Shown here in pieces: positions 17,867-27,396 of a DNA stretch of 64,000 bases. Under the pieces are notes generated by a model. That model had not been told where the DNA came from, made no database searches, and worked only from the letters and a program-made list of their open reading frames with translations. The DNA lies in the NCBI RefSeq assembly GCF_902499125.1, contig NZ_CABVPX010000009.1:62001-126000 (forward strand), read 5' to 3'. A program made the position numbers and the translations under genes. This DNA comes from Burkholderia arboris. Its GTDB lineage: Bacteria; Pseudomonadota; Gammaproteobacteria; Burkholderiales; Burkholderiaceae. Numbering within the stretch: position 1 is the stretch's first letter; each line of letters opens with the position of its first letter.

Positions 17867-18892
17867 TCACGTACTGATCTGCAGCACCTTGTCGACCACC
17901 GCTACCTTCACCCCGCTTCCGGTCGACAGCGACGCCGTGCCTTCGTCGAACGGATGCACGGGCGGATCGGTCGGCGTCCACGCATGGCGCGCGAGCAACG
18001 CGCGATAGCCGCCGCGGATCACGAAGCCGCCGCATTTCCGCGCATACGCGTCGCGCCGCATCCGGTACGCGCGCGGCAGGTCGTACCACGGCAGCTTCGG
18101 CAGGTCGTGATGAACCAGGTGGTAGTTGTTGTTCAGGTACAGCAACCGCATCGCGAAGCCGGCCTCGTTGATCGTGATGCGCGCCTTCGGATGCCGCGCG
18201 GCGCGGTGCTCGTACAGCGAGCGGATCATCGCGAGCGACAGCGCGGGCCACGTGACGGCCAGCAGGTAGTACCACCACGGCACGCCGATCGCCCATTGCA
18301 GCCACGCGAGCAGCGCGGCCACGCAGGCGGCATGCGTCGCCCACATCGGCAGATAACGGAAGTCGCCGCGCCGGAACGCGGCGAGCGCATCGGCGACCGT
18401 CGCCACGACGGAGAGTGGCGGCCCGACGACGATTCGTCCGATGAAAGTCTTGCGCGCGACCGTGAGCGCCCGGCGCCAGCGCGGCAGCCGCGCCCAGCGT
18501 TCGCGCGTCACGTAGTTCGTTTCGGGATCGACGCCCGGCACGGTCAGGTCTTCGTCGCGATGATGGTCGAGGTGCGTGTCGCGATACAGCGTGTACGGAT
18601 ACCAGACCGTCAGCGGCGGATAGCCGAGCAGCTTGTTCACGAGGGCGGAGCGTGTCGGATGTCCGTGCAGCAGTTCGTGCTGCAGCGACATGTGCCATGC
18701 GCCGAGCAGGATCAGCAGCGGCGTCGCGGCCGCGAGCGACAGGTGCCCGTCGCGCACGAGCAGCAGCACGGCGAGCCAGCCGCCGTAGATCACGGCGACC
18801 AGCAGCCAGGTCGGCCACTCGGTGCGGGCAGTGAAGCGGGCGTCGAGCGCGGCAATTGCGCGCGCATGATCGACGTCGAAGTATTCGGCCAT
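17867..18892 (-). CDS. Membrane fatty acid desaturase
   Basis: A 341-residue integral membrane protein with the three histidine boxes of the di-iron desaturases: HELLHGH near residue 72, HLDHH near 108 and NYHLVHHDLP near 260. Hydrophobic spans surround them. It probably introduces a double bond into acyl lipids. The ATG at 18892 is used; an in-frame ATG at 19000 would add 36 residues, and neither has a strong ribosome-binding site. It is divergent from the PhnD-like gene 244 bases away. Confidence 0.85.
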   Translation of the reverse strand: MAEYFDVDHARAIAALDARFTARTEWPTWLLVAVIYGGWLAVLLLVRDGHLSLAAATPLLILLGAWHMSLQHELLHGHPTRSALVNKLLGYPPLTVWYPYTLYRDTHLDHHRDEDLTVPGVDPETNYVTRERWARLPRWRRALTVARKTFIGRIVVGPPLSVVATVADALAAFRRGDFRYLPMWATHAACVAALLAWLQWAIGVPWWYYLLAVTWPALSLAMIRSLYEHRAARHPKARITINEAGFAMRLLYLNNNYHLVHHDLPKLPWYDLPRAYRMRRDAYARKCGGFVIRGGYRALLARHAWTPTDPPVHPFDEGTASLSTGSGVKVAVVDKVLQIST

Positions 18893-19136
18893 GGCGTTGA
18901 GGCGGGATGGATCGGGCAGGGCGGGGAACGAGCGGTAGAACCGGTGCGCTCGGCCCGGGTGCGCAAGTGTCTCGCGGATCACGGTCGGCCTGCCCGGCAT
19001 CGCGCACGATGGCGGCGCCGGCAGGCCTTCGAACGGTACCCGGCGGCGGCCGCCTGGCCAACCAATCGATTCGCATTTGCTTATCGTCGTGCGGCCGATA
19101 AGCATCGGGGCCGCCGCCGATGCGTAGAATGCCCGC

Positions 19137-19961
19137 ATGAACTCTTGGATCGCAGTACTGCCGATGTACAACGTGACGCCGCGCCACGCCGCCTTGTGGC
19201 GTGCGCTGTTGCGTGACGCGCTCGATGCGTTCGCGAGCGCGGGCGGTGCGGCCGGCGTCGCGCTGCCCGATGCGCCGTTCGACGACCTGCACGCGCTGTG
19301 GCGGCGCGACGATCTGTTGCTGTCGCAGACCTGCGGCTACCCGTACCGGATGCTCGGCTTGCGCGACGCCGTGCGATTGATCGCGACGCCCGCTTTCGAC
19401 GTGGACGGCTGCGACGGGGCGCGCTACCGCAGCGTGCTGGTCGTGTCGGCGCGCGTGCATGCGGGCGGCGCGACGACGCTCGCCGCATGCCGGGGGCTGC
19501 GCGCCGCCTTCAACGGCGAGGATTCGCACAGCGGGATGAACGCGTTCCGGCACGCAGTCGCGCCGCATGCGCATGACGGACGGTTCTTCGGATCGGTCAC
19601 GCCGTTCGGCTCGCACGTGAACGTGCTGCGTGCGCTGGCCTCGGGTGAAGCCGATTGCGCGTCGATCGACTGCGTGACGTTCGCTTATGTGCGCGACGCA
19701 TTGCCCGAGCTGCTGAAGGACATTCGAATCATCGGCACGACGGCCTCTGCGCCGGGATTGCCGCTCATCGCATCGCGCGTGCTGCCGGAAACGCAGATCG
19801 GTGCATTGCAGGATGCGCTCGACCGCGCGGCCGCGGCCGATGCGGAACGCGCGCGCGTGCTGCGGCTGACGGGATTCGAACGGCTGTCACCCGCCGACTA
19901 CGACACGATTGCGCGGTTCGCGCAGGATGCGGCCGCGCACGGCTATCCCGAACTGGCCTGA
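19137..19961 (+). CDS. PhnD-like phosphate/phosphonate-binding-family protein without signal peptide
   Basis: A 274-residue protein of the PhnD-like type 2 binding-protein fold. It opens directly with the mature-type segment SWIAVLPMYNVTPRHA and shows DLLLSQTCGYPYRML, NGEDSHSGMNAFR and FGSVTPFGSHVNVLRAL, all typical of this group. No signal peptide precedes them, so it may be cytosolic, unlike transporter subunits. No ABC permease or ATPase genes are adjacent. Function is unknown beyond the fold. Confidence 0.75.
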   Translation: MNSWIAVLPMYNVTPRHAALWRALLRDALDAFASAGGAAGVALPDAPFDDLHALWRRDDLLLSQTCGYPYRMLGLRDAVRLIATPAFDVDGCDGARYRSVLVVSARVHAGGATTLAACRGLRAAFNGEDSHSGMNAFRHAVAPHAHDGRFFGSVTPFGSHVNVLRALASGEADCASIDCVTFAYVRDALPELLKDIRIIGTTASAPGLPLIASRVLPETQIGALQDALDRAAAADAERARVLRLTGFERLSPADYDTIARFAQDAAAHGYPELA

Positions 19962-20007
19962 TGCAAGGGCCGGCGCGCAACGCTGCGGCCGTTCGCGCCG
20001 CGTACTG

Positions 20008-21405
20008 TCATTCCTCGTCCATCAAGCGGACCTTGACCCGCTTGCCCTTGATCTTCCCGGCATTGAGCTTGCGCAGCGCGTCGTGCGCGACGCCGCGCTC
20101 GATCGCGACATAGGTCGAGAACTCGGTCACGTTGATCTTGCCGATCTGCTTGCCGTCGAACCCGGCGTCGCCGGTCAGCGCGCCGAGCACGTCGCCCGGG
20201 CGGATCTTGTCCTTGCGCCCGCCGAGAATCTGCAGCGTTTCCATCGGCGGCAGCAGCACGCTGTCGTCCGCCGGCTTCAGTTCCGCGAGCGGATGCCATT
20301 CGACTTCCCGCTTCTGCGCCTGCTCGATCCCGCCGACGCGGCCCATCTCGTCCATGCTCGCGAGGCTCAGCGCCCAGCCGTCCTGATCCGCGCGGCCCGT
20401 GCGGCCGATGCGGTGCACGTGCACTTCGGGATCGGGCGTCACGTCGACGTTGATCACCGCTTCGAGCTGCGCGATGTCGAGCCCGCGCGCGGCGACGTCG
20501 GTCGCGACCAGCACCGAGCAGCTGCGGTTCGCGAACTGGATCAGCACCTGGTCGCGCTCGCGCTGGTCGAGCTCGCCGTGCAGCGCGAGCGCGTGGAAGC
20601 CCTGCGCATGCAGAACGTCGAGCAGGTCGCGGCACTGCTGCTTCGTGTTGCAGAACGCGATCGTGCTCACCGGCCGGTAGTGGTTCAGCAACTGGCCGAC
20701 CGCATGCAGCCGCTCGTCCTCGGTCACTTCATAGAAGCGCTGGCGGATCTTGCTGTCGTCGTGACGCTCCTGGAGCTTGATTTCCTTCGGGTTACGCAGG
20801 AACTGCTGGCTCAGCTTCGCAATGCCGTCCGGATAGGTCGCGGAGAACAGCAGCGTCTGGCGCGTCGTCGGGCACATCCGCGCGACCTTCGCGATGTCGT
20901 CGAAGAAACCCATGTCGAGCATCCGGTCGGCCTCGTCGAGCACGAGCGTGTTCAGCGCGTCGAGCTTCAGGTTGCCGCGATCGAGGTGATCCATGATGCG
21001 GCCCGGCGTGCCGACGACGATGTGCGCACCGTGCTCGAGGCTCTGCGCCTGCGGGCGCATCGGCGTGCCGCCGCACAGCGTCAGCACCTTCACGTTTTCC
21101 TCGGCGCGCGCGAGGCGGCGCACTTCCTGCGCGACCTGGTCGGCGAGCTCACGCGTCGGGCACAGGATCATCGCCTGCACGTCGAAGCTGCGCGTGTCGA
21201 GGCGTGCCAGCAGCGCGAGCGAGAACGCGGCGGTCTTGCCGCTGCCCGTCTTCGCCTGCGCGATCAGGTCCTGGCCGGCCAGCGCGACCGGCAGGCTCGC
21301 GGCCTGGATCGGCGTCATGTCGACATAGCCGAGCTGCGCGAGGTTCGCGAGCGTGGCGGGCGTCAACGACAGCGCGCTGAAGGGCGTGGCGGTCGGCTGG
21401 GTCAT
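20008..21405 (-). CDS. dbpA: DEAD-box ATP-dependent RNA helicase DbpA
   Basis: A 465-residue helicase. Q-motif region near residue 30, Walker A AKTGSGKT near 52, VLDEADRML for motif II, SAT for motif III, and HRIGRTGRA for motif VI. The last about 75 residues form the RNA-recognition-like domain specific to DbpA, which targets helix 92 of 23S rRNA during 50S assembly. The ATG at 21405 overlaps the stop of the upstream zinc-ribbon gene (ATGA), so the two should be translationally coupled. Confidence 0.93.
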   Translation of the reverse strand: MTQPTATPFSALSLTPATLANLAQLGYVDMTPIQAASLPVALAGQDLIAQAKTGSGKTAAFSLALLARLDTRSFDVQAMILCPTRELADQVAQEVRRLARAEENVKVLTLCGGTPMRPQAQSLEHGAHIVVGTPGRIMDHLDRGNLKLDALNTLVLDEADRMLDMGFFDDIAKVARMCPTTRQTLLFSATYPDGIAKLSQQFLRNPKEIKLQERHDDSKIRQRFYEVTEDERLHAVGQLLNHYRPVSTIAFCNTKQQCRDLLDVLHAQGFHALALHGELDQRERDQVLIQFANRSCSVLVATDVAARGLDIAQLEAVINVDVTPDPEVHVHRIGRTGRADQDGWALSLASMDEMGRVGGIEQAQKREVEWHPLAELKPADDSVLLPPMETLQILGGRKDKIRPGDVLGALTGDAGFDGKQIGKINVTEFSTYVAIERGVAHDALRKLNAGKIKGKRVKVRLMDEE

Positions 21406-21599
21406 TCGAGGTCTCCGAGGTAAGGCTTGCCTTCCATCTGTTCGTAGACGACGGTGCCGTCGTCGCCCTCGAAGCGTTCGAGATAGTTGCGCGCGCCGCA
21501 CAGCGGGCAGCGGAACAGCAGCCCCTGGCCTTCGTCCTTGATGACGACGTCGGACTGCTCCCACTGCGTGCCGCAGCTCTGGTTTCGGCAGGTAAACAC
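21402..21599 (-). CDS. Small zinc-ribbon protein coupled to dbpA
   Basis: A 65-residue protein from a GTG at 21599 with GGAGAAAG upstream. It contains two cysteine pairs, CRNQSC at the start and CPLC near residue 34, forming a likely zinc ribbon, then an acidic C-terminal strand (YLERFEGDDGTVVYEQ). Small zinc ribbons often contact RNA or protein complexes. The stop overlaps the dbpA start by the ATGA arrangement, suggesting a related role in RNA handling; that link is inference. Confidence 0.8.
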   Translation of the reverse strand: MFTCRNQSCGTQWEQSDVVIKDEGQGLLFRCPLCGARNYLERFEGDDGTVVYEQMEGKPYLGDLE

Positions 21600-21873
21600 G
21601 GTCTTTCTCCAGCTGAATTCGGTTGATGGCGCACCCCGGGCGGGCGCGGCAACGGCGGGCGGCGCTCGCGCGGCTTGGGCGCGGGCCGCACCGGCGTCGC
21701 TTGGGTGGCGTCGATGCGGATGATGGATCGGGCGGCGACAGGGTCGCGCGTGCCGCAATTCTAGCGGATGCGGGGGGCGGGCAGCCGGCTATCGGCAGCG
21801 GACGGCCCGGCCGCGGCACGATCGTCGAGGGTCCCGGCAGACGGCGCACGCCGCACCGCGCGCATCCACGATG

Positions 21874-21901
21874 AAAAACGGCCACCCCGTGGGGCGGCCG
21901 T
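21874..21901 (-). terminator. Intrinsic terminator after mqo
   Basis: A hairpin with arms at 21878-21888 and 21891-21901 (one mismatch) is followed on the minus strand by five U residues. It lies 29 bases past the stop of the malate:quinone oxidoreductase gene. Confidence 0.8.
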
Positions 21902-21929
21902 GCAGTGCGATGAAACGGGGCCGGACGCG

Positions 21930-23573
21930 TTACAGCGCCATGTCGGCCGACGCCTTCGCCGGGCGGGCCGGCGCGTTGCCGGCCGGCTGCGACGACACGC
22001 TGACGTCGATCTTCGGCGGCGGCGACAGTTGCAGCACGTCGCTCGTGTAGGTCCATTCCTCGACGACCTTCGCCGGGCTGTCGTTCAGCTTCGTGCCGTA
22101 GCTCGGCACGATCTGGCGGATCTTCTGCTGCCACTCGGGCGTCGCGACCTTGTCCTTGAACACCTTCTTCATCAGGTTCAGCATGATCGGCGCGGCCGTC
22201 GATGCGCCCGGCGACGCGCCGAGCAGGCCCGCGATGCTGCCGTCCTGCGACGCGACGATTTCGGTGCCGAGCTTCAGCGCGCCGCCCTTGACCGGGTCGC
22301 GCTTGATGATCTGCACGCGCTGGCCGGCCTGCCACAGGCGCCAGTCTTCCTTCTTCGCGTTCGGGAAGTATTCCTTCAGCGCGTTGAAGCGGTCGTCGTC
22401 GGACAGCATCAGCTGGCCGGCGAGGTACTGGACCAGCGGGAATTCGTCGACGCCCACGCGCATCATCGGCGCGACGTTGTGCAGGTTGGTGCTCTTCGCG
22501 AGGTCGAAGTACGAACCGTTCTTCAGGAACTTGGTCGAGAACGTCGCGAACGGCCCGAACAGGATGATCTTCTTGCCGTCGATGATCCGCGTGTCGAGGT
22601 GCGGCACCGACATCGGCGGCGAGCCGACCGATGCCTTGCCGTACGCCTTCGCGAGGTGCTGCTTCACGACATCGGGGTTGTCGGTCACGAGGAACGAGCC
22701 GCCGACCGGGAACGCGCCGTAGTCCTTCGCTTCGGGGATGCCCGACGCCTGCAGCAGGTGCAGCGCACCGCCGCCCGCGCCGATGAAGACGAACTTCGCG
22801 TCGACGGATTGAGGCGGTTCATCCGAGTGCAGCTTGACCCACGACACGTGCCACGTGCCGTCGGCATTGCGCGTGATCTCGCGCACTTCGCTCGACAGCG
22901 ACAGCGTGAAATTCGGCTGCGTCTTCAGGTAGCCGACGAACTGGCGCGTGATCTCGCCGAAGTTCACGTCGGTGCCGATCGGCGTCCACGTCGCCGCGAC
23001 CTTCTGGTTGCGGTCGCGGCCTTCCATCATCAGCGGCACCCACTGCTTGATCTGGTCGTAGTCTTCCGAATACTGCATCCCGCGGAACAGCGGGCTTGCC
23101 TGCAGCGCTTCGTAGCGCTTCTTCAGGAAGCGGACGTTGTCGTCGCCCCACACGAAGCTCATGTGCGGCGTCGAGTTGATGAACGAGTGCGGGTTCTTCA
23201 GCACGCCCTGCTTGACCTGCCAGGCCCAGAACTGGCGGGAGATCTGGAACGATTCGTTGATCTCGATCGCCTTCGAGATGTCGATCTTGCCGTCCGCCTT
23301 CTCCGGCGTGTAGTTCAGTTCGGCGAGCGCCGAGTGGCCGGTGCCGGCGTTGTTCCAGCCGTTCGAGCTTTCCAGCGCGACGCCGTCGAGGCGTTCGACC
23401 ATCGTCATCGACCAGTCGGGCTGGAGCTCGTGCAGCCAGACGCCGAGCGTCGAGCTCATGATGCCGCCGCCCACCAGCAGGACGTCGACCTTCTTCGTAT
23501 CGGCGGCATGCGCGGACGATGTCGCGACGCACAGCGCGAGCGCCGCCAGTATTACCCGTAACGTTTTGATCAC
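21930..23573 (-). CDS. mqo: Malate:quinone oxidoreductase with an N-terminal signal-like segment
   Basis: A 547-residue FAD enzyme that oxidises malate to oxaloacetate and passes electrons to quinone. The GTG start at 23573 has AAAGGGA upstream. Residues 1-23 look like a Sec signal peptide ([19 protein letters not shown]), then the FAD motif [13 protein letters not shown] follows. Family landmarks include [26 protein letters not shown] and [11 protein letters not shown]. The E. coli enzyme is a peripheral cytoplasmic-face protein without signal, so export would be notable. The C-terminus ends in a Pro/Ala-rich tail. Confidence 0.92.
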   Translation of the reverse strand: MIKTLRVILAALALCVATSSAHAADTKKVDVLLVGGGIMSSTLGVWLHELQPDWSMTMVERLDGVALESSNGWNNAGTGHSALAELNYTPEKADGKIDISKAIEINESFQISRQFWAWQVKQGVLKNPHSFINSTPHMSFVWGDDNVRFLKKRYEALQASPLFRGMQYSEDYDQIKQWVPLMMEGRDRNQKVAATWTPIGTDVNFGEITRQFVGYLKTQPNFTLSLSSEVREITRNADGTWHVSWVKLHSDEPPQSVDAKFVFIGAGGGALHLLQASGIPEAKDYGAFPVGGSFLVTDNPDVVKQHLAKAYGKASVGSPPMSVPHLDTRIIDGKKIILFGPFATFSTKFLKNGSYFDLAKSTNLHNVAPMMRVGVDEFPLVQYLAGQLMLSDDDRFNALKEYFPNAKKEDWRLWQAGQRVQIIKRDPVKGGALKLGTEIVASQDGSIAGLLGASPGASTAAPIMLNLMKKVFKDKVATPEWQQKIRQIVPSYGTKLNDSPAKVVEEWTYTSDVLQLSPPPKIDVSVSSQPAGNAPARPAKASADMAL

Positions 23574-23651
23574 AGCAGATCCCTTTTTCAACTTGGATGC
23601 ATCGGTTTGCCATGCCGCCCGGCGCGCAGTTCCATCGCACCGGCACGCGGA

Positions 23652-23980
23652 TCCGGAGATCCGGACCGCGAATCCGGAATTCCGGATCGACGCTGCGCGC
23701 CGTTGCATTTGCGCACGCGAAGCCGTTCGGAAGGACACCTTCGGATCGGCTTCCCGCGGGCAGGCAACTGCCTGCGTCGCGAGGGTGCGCAACGCGCCCG
23801 GGCCCTCGTGGCAAGCCTGAGCGGACGGCGCTTCAGGCTGCATGGAAAGAGGCCGCGCGCGACGCGTTTTTGCGGGGGCGGGTGGCAAGGGGCGCGTAAT
23901 ATAACCGAACTCGGACAACGTGTCGCAGACGACGAATGTCCCTGTTTTTGTGGGGTTTTTTGTGTGTCCGGATTTCCGGA
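23652..23980. promoter_or_regulatory. Three paired TCCGGA sites in the mqo upstream region
   Basis: The 538-base gap 23574-24111 has no convincing gene. It contains TCCGGA at 23652, 23660, 23673, 23681, 23967 and 23975. These fall into three pairs with the same 8-base period, that is TCCGGA-N2-TCCGGA. The middle pair is embedded in a perfect 16-bp palindrome (ATCCGGAATTCCGGAT, 23672-23687). The first two pairs are 79-113 bases before the mqo start. A regulator site is likely but unidentified. Confidence 0.5.
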
Positions 23981-24111
23981 ACGACGGTGCGCGAAGCGGG
24001 AAAACGGGCGGGGTCGGAGGGGTGAAATGCGCGGGATGGGCATGCCGTGCACCACGCCGATACTTCATCGGGTCGCGGCGTTGCACCGCGACCCGTCCAC
24101 ATCAGATCACT

Positions 24112-24417
24112 TCACTTCGCTCCGCCGTTCCGGCAGAACTGCTCGTAGACCTGCGCCGAATTCGCGAAACCATGCGCCTTCGCGAGTTCCCACGGACGCT
24201 CGCATTGTTGCGTGCGTTCGCACCACGCATAGCCGGCCGAGCCGATGCAGCCGTGTGCATCGCGATCGCCGCCGACCATCGGCGGGGCTGCTTGCGCGGC
24301 GGTATCGGCCGGCGCCGGCGCATTGGCCGGTGCGGACGATTGCGCCGCACAGGCGCTCAATGCGAATGCGCAGGCGATCGCGGCGGCAAACGACGCGGAG
24401 GGAAGGTAACGTTTCAT
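24112..24417 (-). CDS. Small cysteine-containing lipoprotein
   Basis: A 101-residue protein with a lipoprotein signal peptide (CAFALSACAAQ lipobox near residues 16-26). The mature part has an Ala/Pro-rich linker followed by a compact cysteine segment, HGCIGSAGYAWCERTQQCER, then PWELAKAHGF and a further Cys near the end. This CIGSAGYxWC pattern is found in several small bacterial lipoproteins of unknown role. The ATG at 24417 begins the signal peptide. Confidence 0.7.
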   Translation of the reverse strand: MKRYLPSASFAAAIACAFALSACAAQSSAPANAPAPADTAAQAAPPMVGGDRDAHGCIGSAGYAWCERTQQCERPWELAKAHGFANSAQVYEQFCRNGGAK

Positions 24418-24486
24418 CGGGTAGCGCTCCATGGGATGACGATCGACTGCGGATGCCCGTGCGCGGGCGCATAACAGCATGAACGG

Positions 24487-24975
24487 TCACGCATCCGGCA
24501 CCGGCACGCGCGACGAGAACTTCACCTCGCGCAACGCGAGGCTCGACTGGATCGACGACACGCCGGCCTGCTTTCTCAGCACGCGCTCGACGAATTCCGC
24601 ATACGCGTCGAGATCGGCCGCGACGACCTGCAGGATGTAGTCGGCCGCGCCCGTGATCTTGTGGCACGACGTGACCTCGTCGTGACGCCGCATCACCTCC
24701 TCGAAGTGATCCGAATCCTGATCCGAGTGCATGTTGAACGTGACCTGCACGAACGCGAACACGTTCATGCCGAGCGCGCGCCGGTCGAGGTTCGCCTGGT
24801 AACCGGTGATCACGTGCTCGTCCTCGAGCCGTTTGCGGCGGCGCCAGCAGGGCGTGACGCTGAGCGACAGCTTCTCGCCGAGCGTCGCGTTCGACAGCGC
24901 GCCATCTTCCTGCAGCAGGCGGAGCATCGCGCGGTCTACGCCGTCCAGTTCAACTGAAGCGCGATTTTTGCTCAT
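24487..24975 (-). CDS. Lrp/AsnC-family transcriptional regulator
   Basis: A 162-residue regulator. The HTH spans about DGALSNATLGEKLSLSVTPC (residues 24-43), followed by the basic strand WRRRKRLEDEHVITGYQA and an RAM ligand-binding domain (GMNVFAFVQV ... HKITGAADYILQVVAADLDAY). Lrp-type proteins respond to amino acids. It is divergent from the deacetylase and binding-protein genes starting 130 bases away, so it may control polyamine or branched-chain amino acid functions there. Confidence 0.9.
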   Translation of the reverse strand: MSKNRASVELDGVDRAMLRLLQEDGALSNATLGEKLSLSVTPCWRRRKRLEDEHVITGYQANLDRRALGMNVFAFVQVTFNMHSDQDSDHFEEVMRRHDEVTSCHKITGAADYILQVVAADLDAYAEFVERVLRKQAGVSSIQSSLALREVKFSSRVPVPDA

Positions 24976-25104
24976 ATCCGGAGTTCCGTAGGCAGATTTC
25001 TCAAAATTGTACGAAACGAAGAGGCGAAAAGCAAAGCTATTGCCAGCTGGCGTCAATAGACTGTTGCCACCCCTTTCCCCTCGTCATCACGGCAACGGTC
25101 AACC

Positions 25105-26142
25105 ATGCTTACGGTCTACAGCAGCGATCACCACCTGCATCGCGGCGTCGAATTGAAGGACGGCGCGATTACCGAGTCGTTCGAAAACCCCCTTCGTGCC
25201 GAAACGGTGCTGGCGCAGGTCCGCGCGGCCGGCCTCGGCGACGTGATCGCGCCGCGCGCGTTCGACCGCGCGAGCTATGCCGGCGCGCACAGCGCGCGCT
25301 ACGTCGATTTCCTTGCCGGCGCATGGGACGAATGGACGGCGACCGGCCGCACCTGCCAGGCGCTGCCGCTCGTGTGGCCGGTGCGTGCGATGCCGGCGTC
25401 GACGACGCTGCCCGGCTTCATCGATGGCAAGCTCGGCTTCTTCGCGATGGACGCCGGCGCGCCGATCAACGCAGGCACGTGGGACGCGGTGAGCGCGAGC
25501 GCGAACTCGGCGCTCACGGGCGCCGACCTGCTGTCCGGCGGCGGCGCGCGCGCGGCGTTCGCGCTGTGCCGCCCGCCCGGCCACCACGCGGGCCGCGAGT
25601 ACATGGGCGGCTATTGCTACCTGAACAATGCGGCGATCGCCGCGCAGCACGGCATTGCAAGCGGCGCGGCGCGCGTCGCGGTGCTCGACGTCGATTTCCA
25701 CCACGGCAACGGCACGCAGGACATCTTCTACGAGCGTTCCGATGTTCTGTTCGCGTCGCTGCACGGCGAGCCGCCGGTGTCGTACCCGTACTTCTCCGGC
25801 TATGCGGACGAGCGCGGCGCGGGGGCCGGCGAAGGCTTCAACCTGAACCTGCCGCTGCCGAAGGGCACGCAGTGGGACACGTATTCGGCCGCGCTCGGCC
25901 AGGCCGCTGCCGCGATCGCGAAGCACACGCCCGATCTGCTGGTCGTGTCGCTCGGTGTCGACACGTTCGAGCACGACCCGATCAGCCATTTCAAGCTGCG
26001 TTCGCCCGACTACCTGCGGATCGGCGAAGCGCTCGCGCGCCTGAACCTGCCGACGCTGTTCGTGATGGAAGGCGGCTACATGGTCGACGAGATCGGCATC
26101 AACGCAGTGAACGTATTGCTGGGATTCGAAGGGCGCGCGTGA
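25105..26142 (+). CDS. Histone deacetylase-like / acetylpolyamine amidohydrolase family enzyme
   Basis: A 345-residue zinc amidohydrolase. The catalytic region RPPGHHAGREYMGGYCYLNN holds the paired histidines (about 156-175). The metal-ligand segment VLDVDFHHGNGTQD follows near 195, and the third zinc ligand is in SLGVDTFEHDP. This signature fits acetylpolyamine amidohydrolases, which deacetylate acetylputrescine or acetylcadaverine. It is first in a two-gene run with an amino-acid-binding protein 69 bases downstream. Confidence 0.88.
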   Translation: MLTVYSSDHHLHRGVELKDGAITESFENPLRAETVLAQVRAAGLGDVIAPRAFDRASYAGAHSARYVDFLAGAWDEWTATGRTCQALPLVWPVRAMPASTTLPGFIDGKLGFFAMDAGAPINAGTWDAVSASANSALTGADLLSGGGARAAFALCRPPGHHAGREYMGGYCYLNNAAIAAQHGIASGAARVAVLDVDFHHGNGTQDIFYERSDVLFASLHGEPPVSYPYFSGYADERGAGAGEGFNLNLPLPKGTQWDTYSAALGQAAAAIAKHTPDLLVVSLGVDTFEHDPISHFKLRSPDYLRIGEALARLNLPTLFVMEGGYMVDEIGINAVNVLLGFEGRA

Positions 26143-26211
26143 GCGTGCGGCATGACTTCGACGAACGACGGATCTGAACACGAACGAAGCGCGACAAGGA
26201 CGGAGACAACC

Positions 26212-27354
26212 ATGAATCGACATCACAAGACGGCACTCGCCACCGCGGCCGCACTGACGTGCGCGCTGTCCGCAGGGGCCGCGCACGCGGACGACATCGT
26301 GCGCATCGGGCACGTCGCACCGCTGACCGGCGCGATCGCGCACCTCGGCAAGGACAGCGAGAACGGCGCGCGGCTCGCGGTCGAGGAAATCAACGCAAAG
26401 GGGCTCGTGATCGGCGGCAAGAAGGTCACGCTGCAACTTGACGCGCAGGACGACGCGGGCGATCCGCGCACCGCGACGCAGGTCGCGCAGCGGCTCGTCG
26501 ACGACAAGGTCATCGGCGTCGTCGGCCATCACAACTCGGGCACGTCGATCCCCGCGTCGCGCGTGTATCGCGACGGCGGCGTCGTGCAGATCTCGCAGGC
26601 CGCGACCAACCCGACGTACACGCAGCAGGGCTTCAAGACGACGTATCGCGTCGTCGCGACCGATGCGCAGCAGGGGCCGGCGCTCGCGATGTATGCGGCG
26701 AAGAACATGGGCATCAAGACGGTTGCCGTGGTCGATGACTCGACCGCATACGGGCAGGGCCTGGCGACCGAGTTCGAGAAGGCTGCGAAGTCGGCCGGGA
26801 TGAAGGTCGTGTCGCGCGACGCGACCAACGACAAGGCGATCGATTTCCGCGCGATCCTCACGAAGATCAAGGGCGAGAACCCGGACGCGATCATGTACGG
26901 CGGGATGGACGCGACGGGCGGGCCGCTCGCGAAGCAGGCGCGCCAGCTCGGCATGCGCGCGAAGATCCTCGCCGGCGACGGCGTGTGCTCGACCGACCTG
27001 CCGAAGCTCGCGGGCCCGGCGTCGGACAACGTCGTGTGCTCCGAGGCCGGCATCGCGCTCGAGAAGATGCCGGGCGGCGCGGCGTTCGCGAAGCGCTACG
27101 AAGCGCGCTACCACCAGCCGATGCAGGTGTATGCGCCGTTCTCGTACGACGCGGTGTACATCATCGTCGACGCGATGAAGCGCGCGAATTCGACGGATCC
27201 GACGAAGGTGCTGGCCGCGATGCCGGCCACCGACTATCGCGGCGTGATCGGCGAAACGAGCTTCACGCCGCAGGGCGACCTGAAGCACGGCGCGATTTCG
27301 GTATTCACGTACAAGAGCGGCAAGAAGGCGCTGCTCGATATCGTCAAGATGTAA
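26212..27354 (+). CDS. Branched-chain amino acid-type ABC transporter substrate-binding protein
   Basis: A 380-residue periplasmic binding protein of the LivK type. Signal peptide of about 25 residues (ALTCALSAGAAHA, cleavage after AHA), then DIVRIGHVAPLTGAIAHLGKDSENG, typical of the family, and later VGHHNSGTSIPASRVY. The ATG at 26212 has CGGAGAC upstream. No permease or ATPase genes are adjacent, so it is an orphan subunit here. It probably shares a promoter with the deacetylase gene. Exact ligand unknown. Confidence 0.9.
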   Translation: MNRHHKTALATAAALTCALSAGAAHADDIVRIGHVAPLTGAIAHLGKDSENGARLAVEEINAKGLVIGGKKVTLQLDAQDDAGDPRTATQVAQRLVDDKVIGVVGHHNSGTSIPASRVYRDGGVVQISQAATNPTYTQQGFKTTYRVVATDAQQGPALAMYAAKNMGIKTVAVVDDSTAYGQGLATEFEKAAKSAGMKVVSRDATNDKAIDFRAILTKIKGENPDAIMYGGMDATGGPLAKQARQLGMRAKILAGDGVCSTDLPKLAGPASDNVVCSEAGIALEKMPGGAAFAKRYEARYHQPMQVYAPFSYDAVYIIVDAMKRANSTDPTKVLAAMPATDYRGVIGETSFTPQGDLKHGAISVFTYKSGKKALLDIVKM

Positions 27355-27396
27355 CGCGGCACGCACCGCTGTCGCGGCCCACCGCAGGCGCAGACC

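Noticed and set aside
23597-24482. Plus-strand open frames in the mqo upstream gap
   Set aside because: They cross into the antisense of the small lipoprotein gene and have no ribosome-binding site or recognisable domain.
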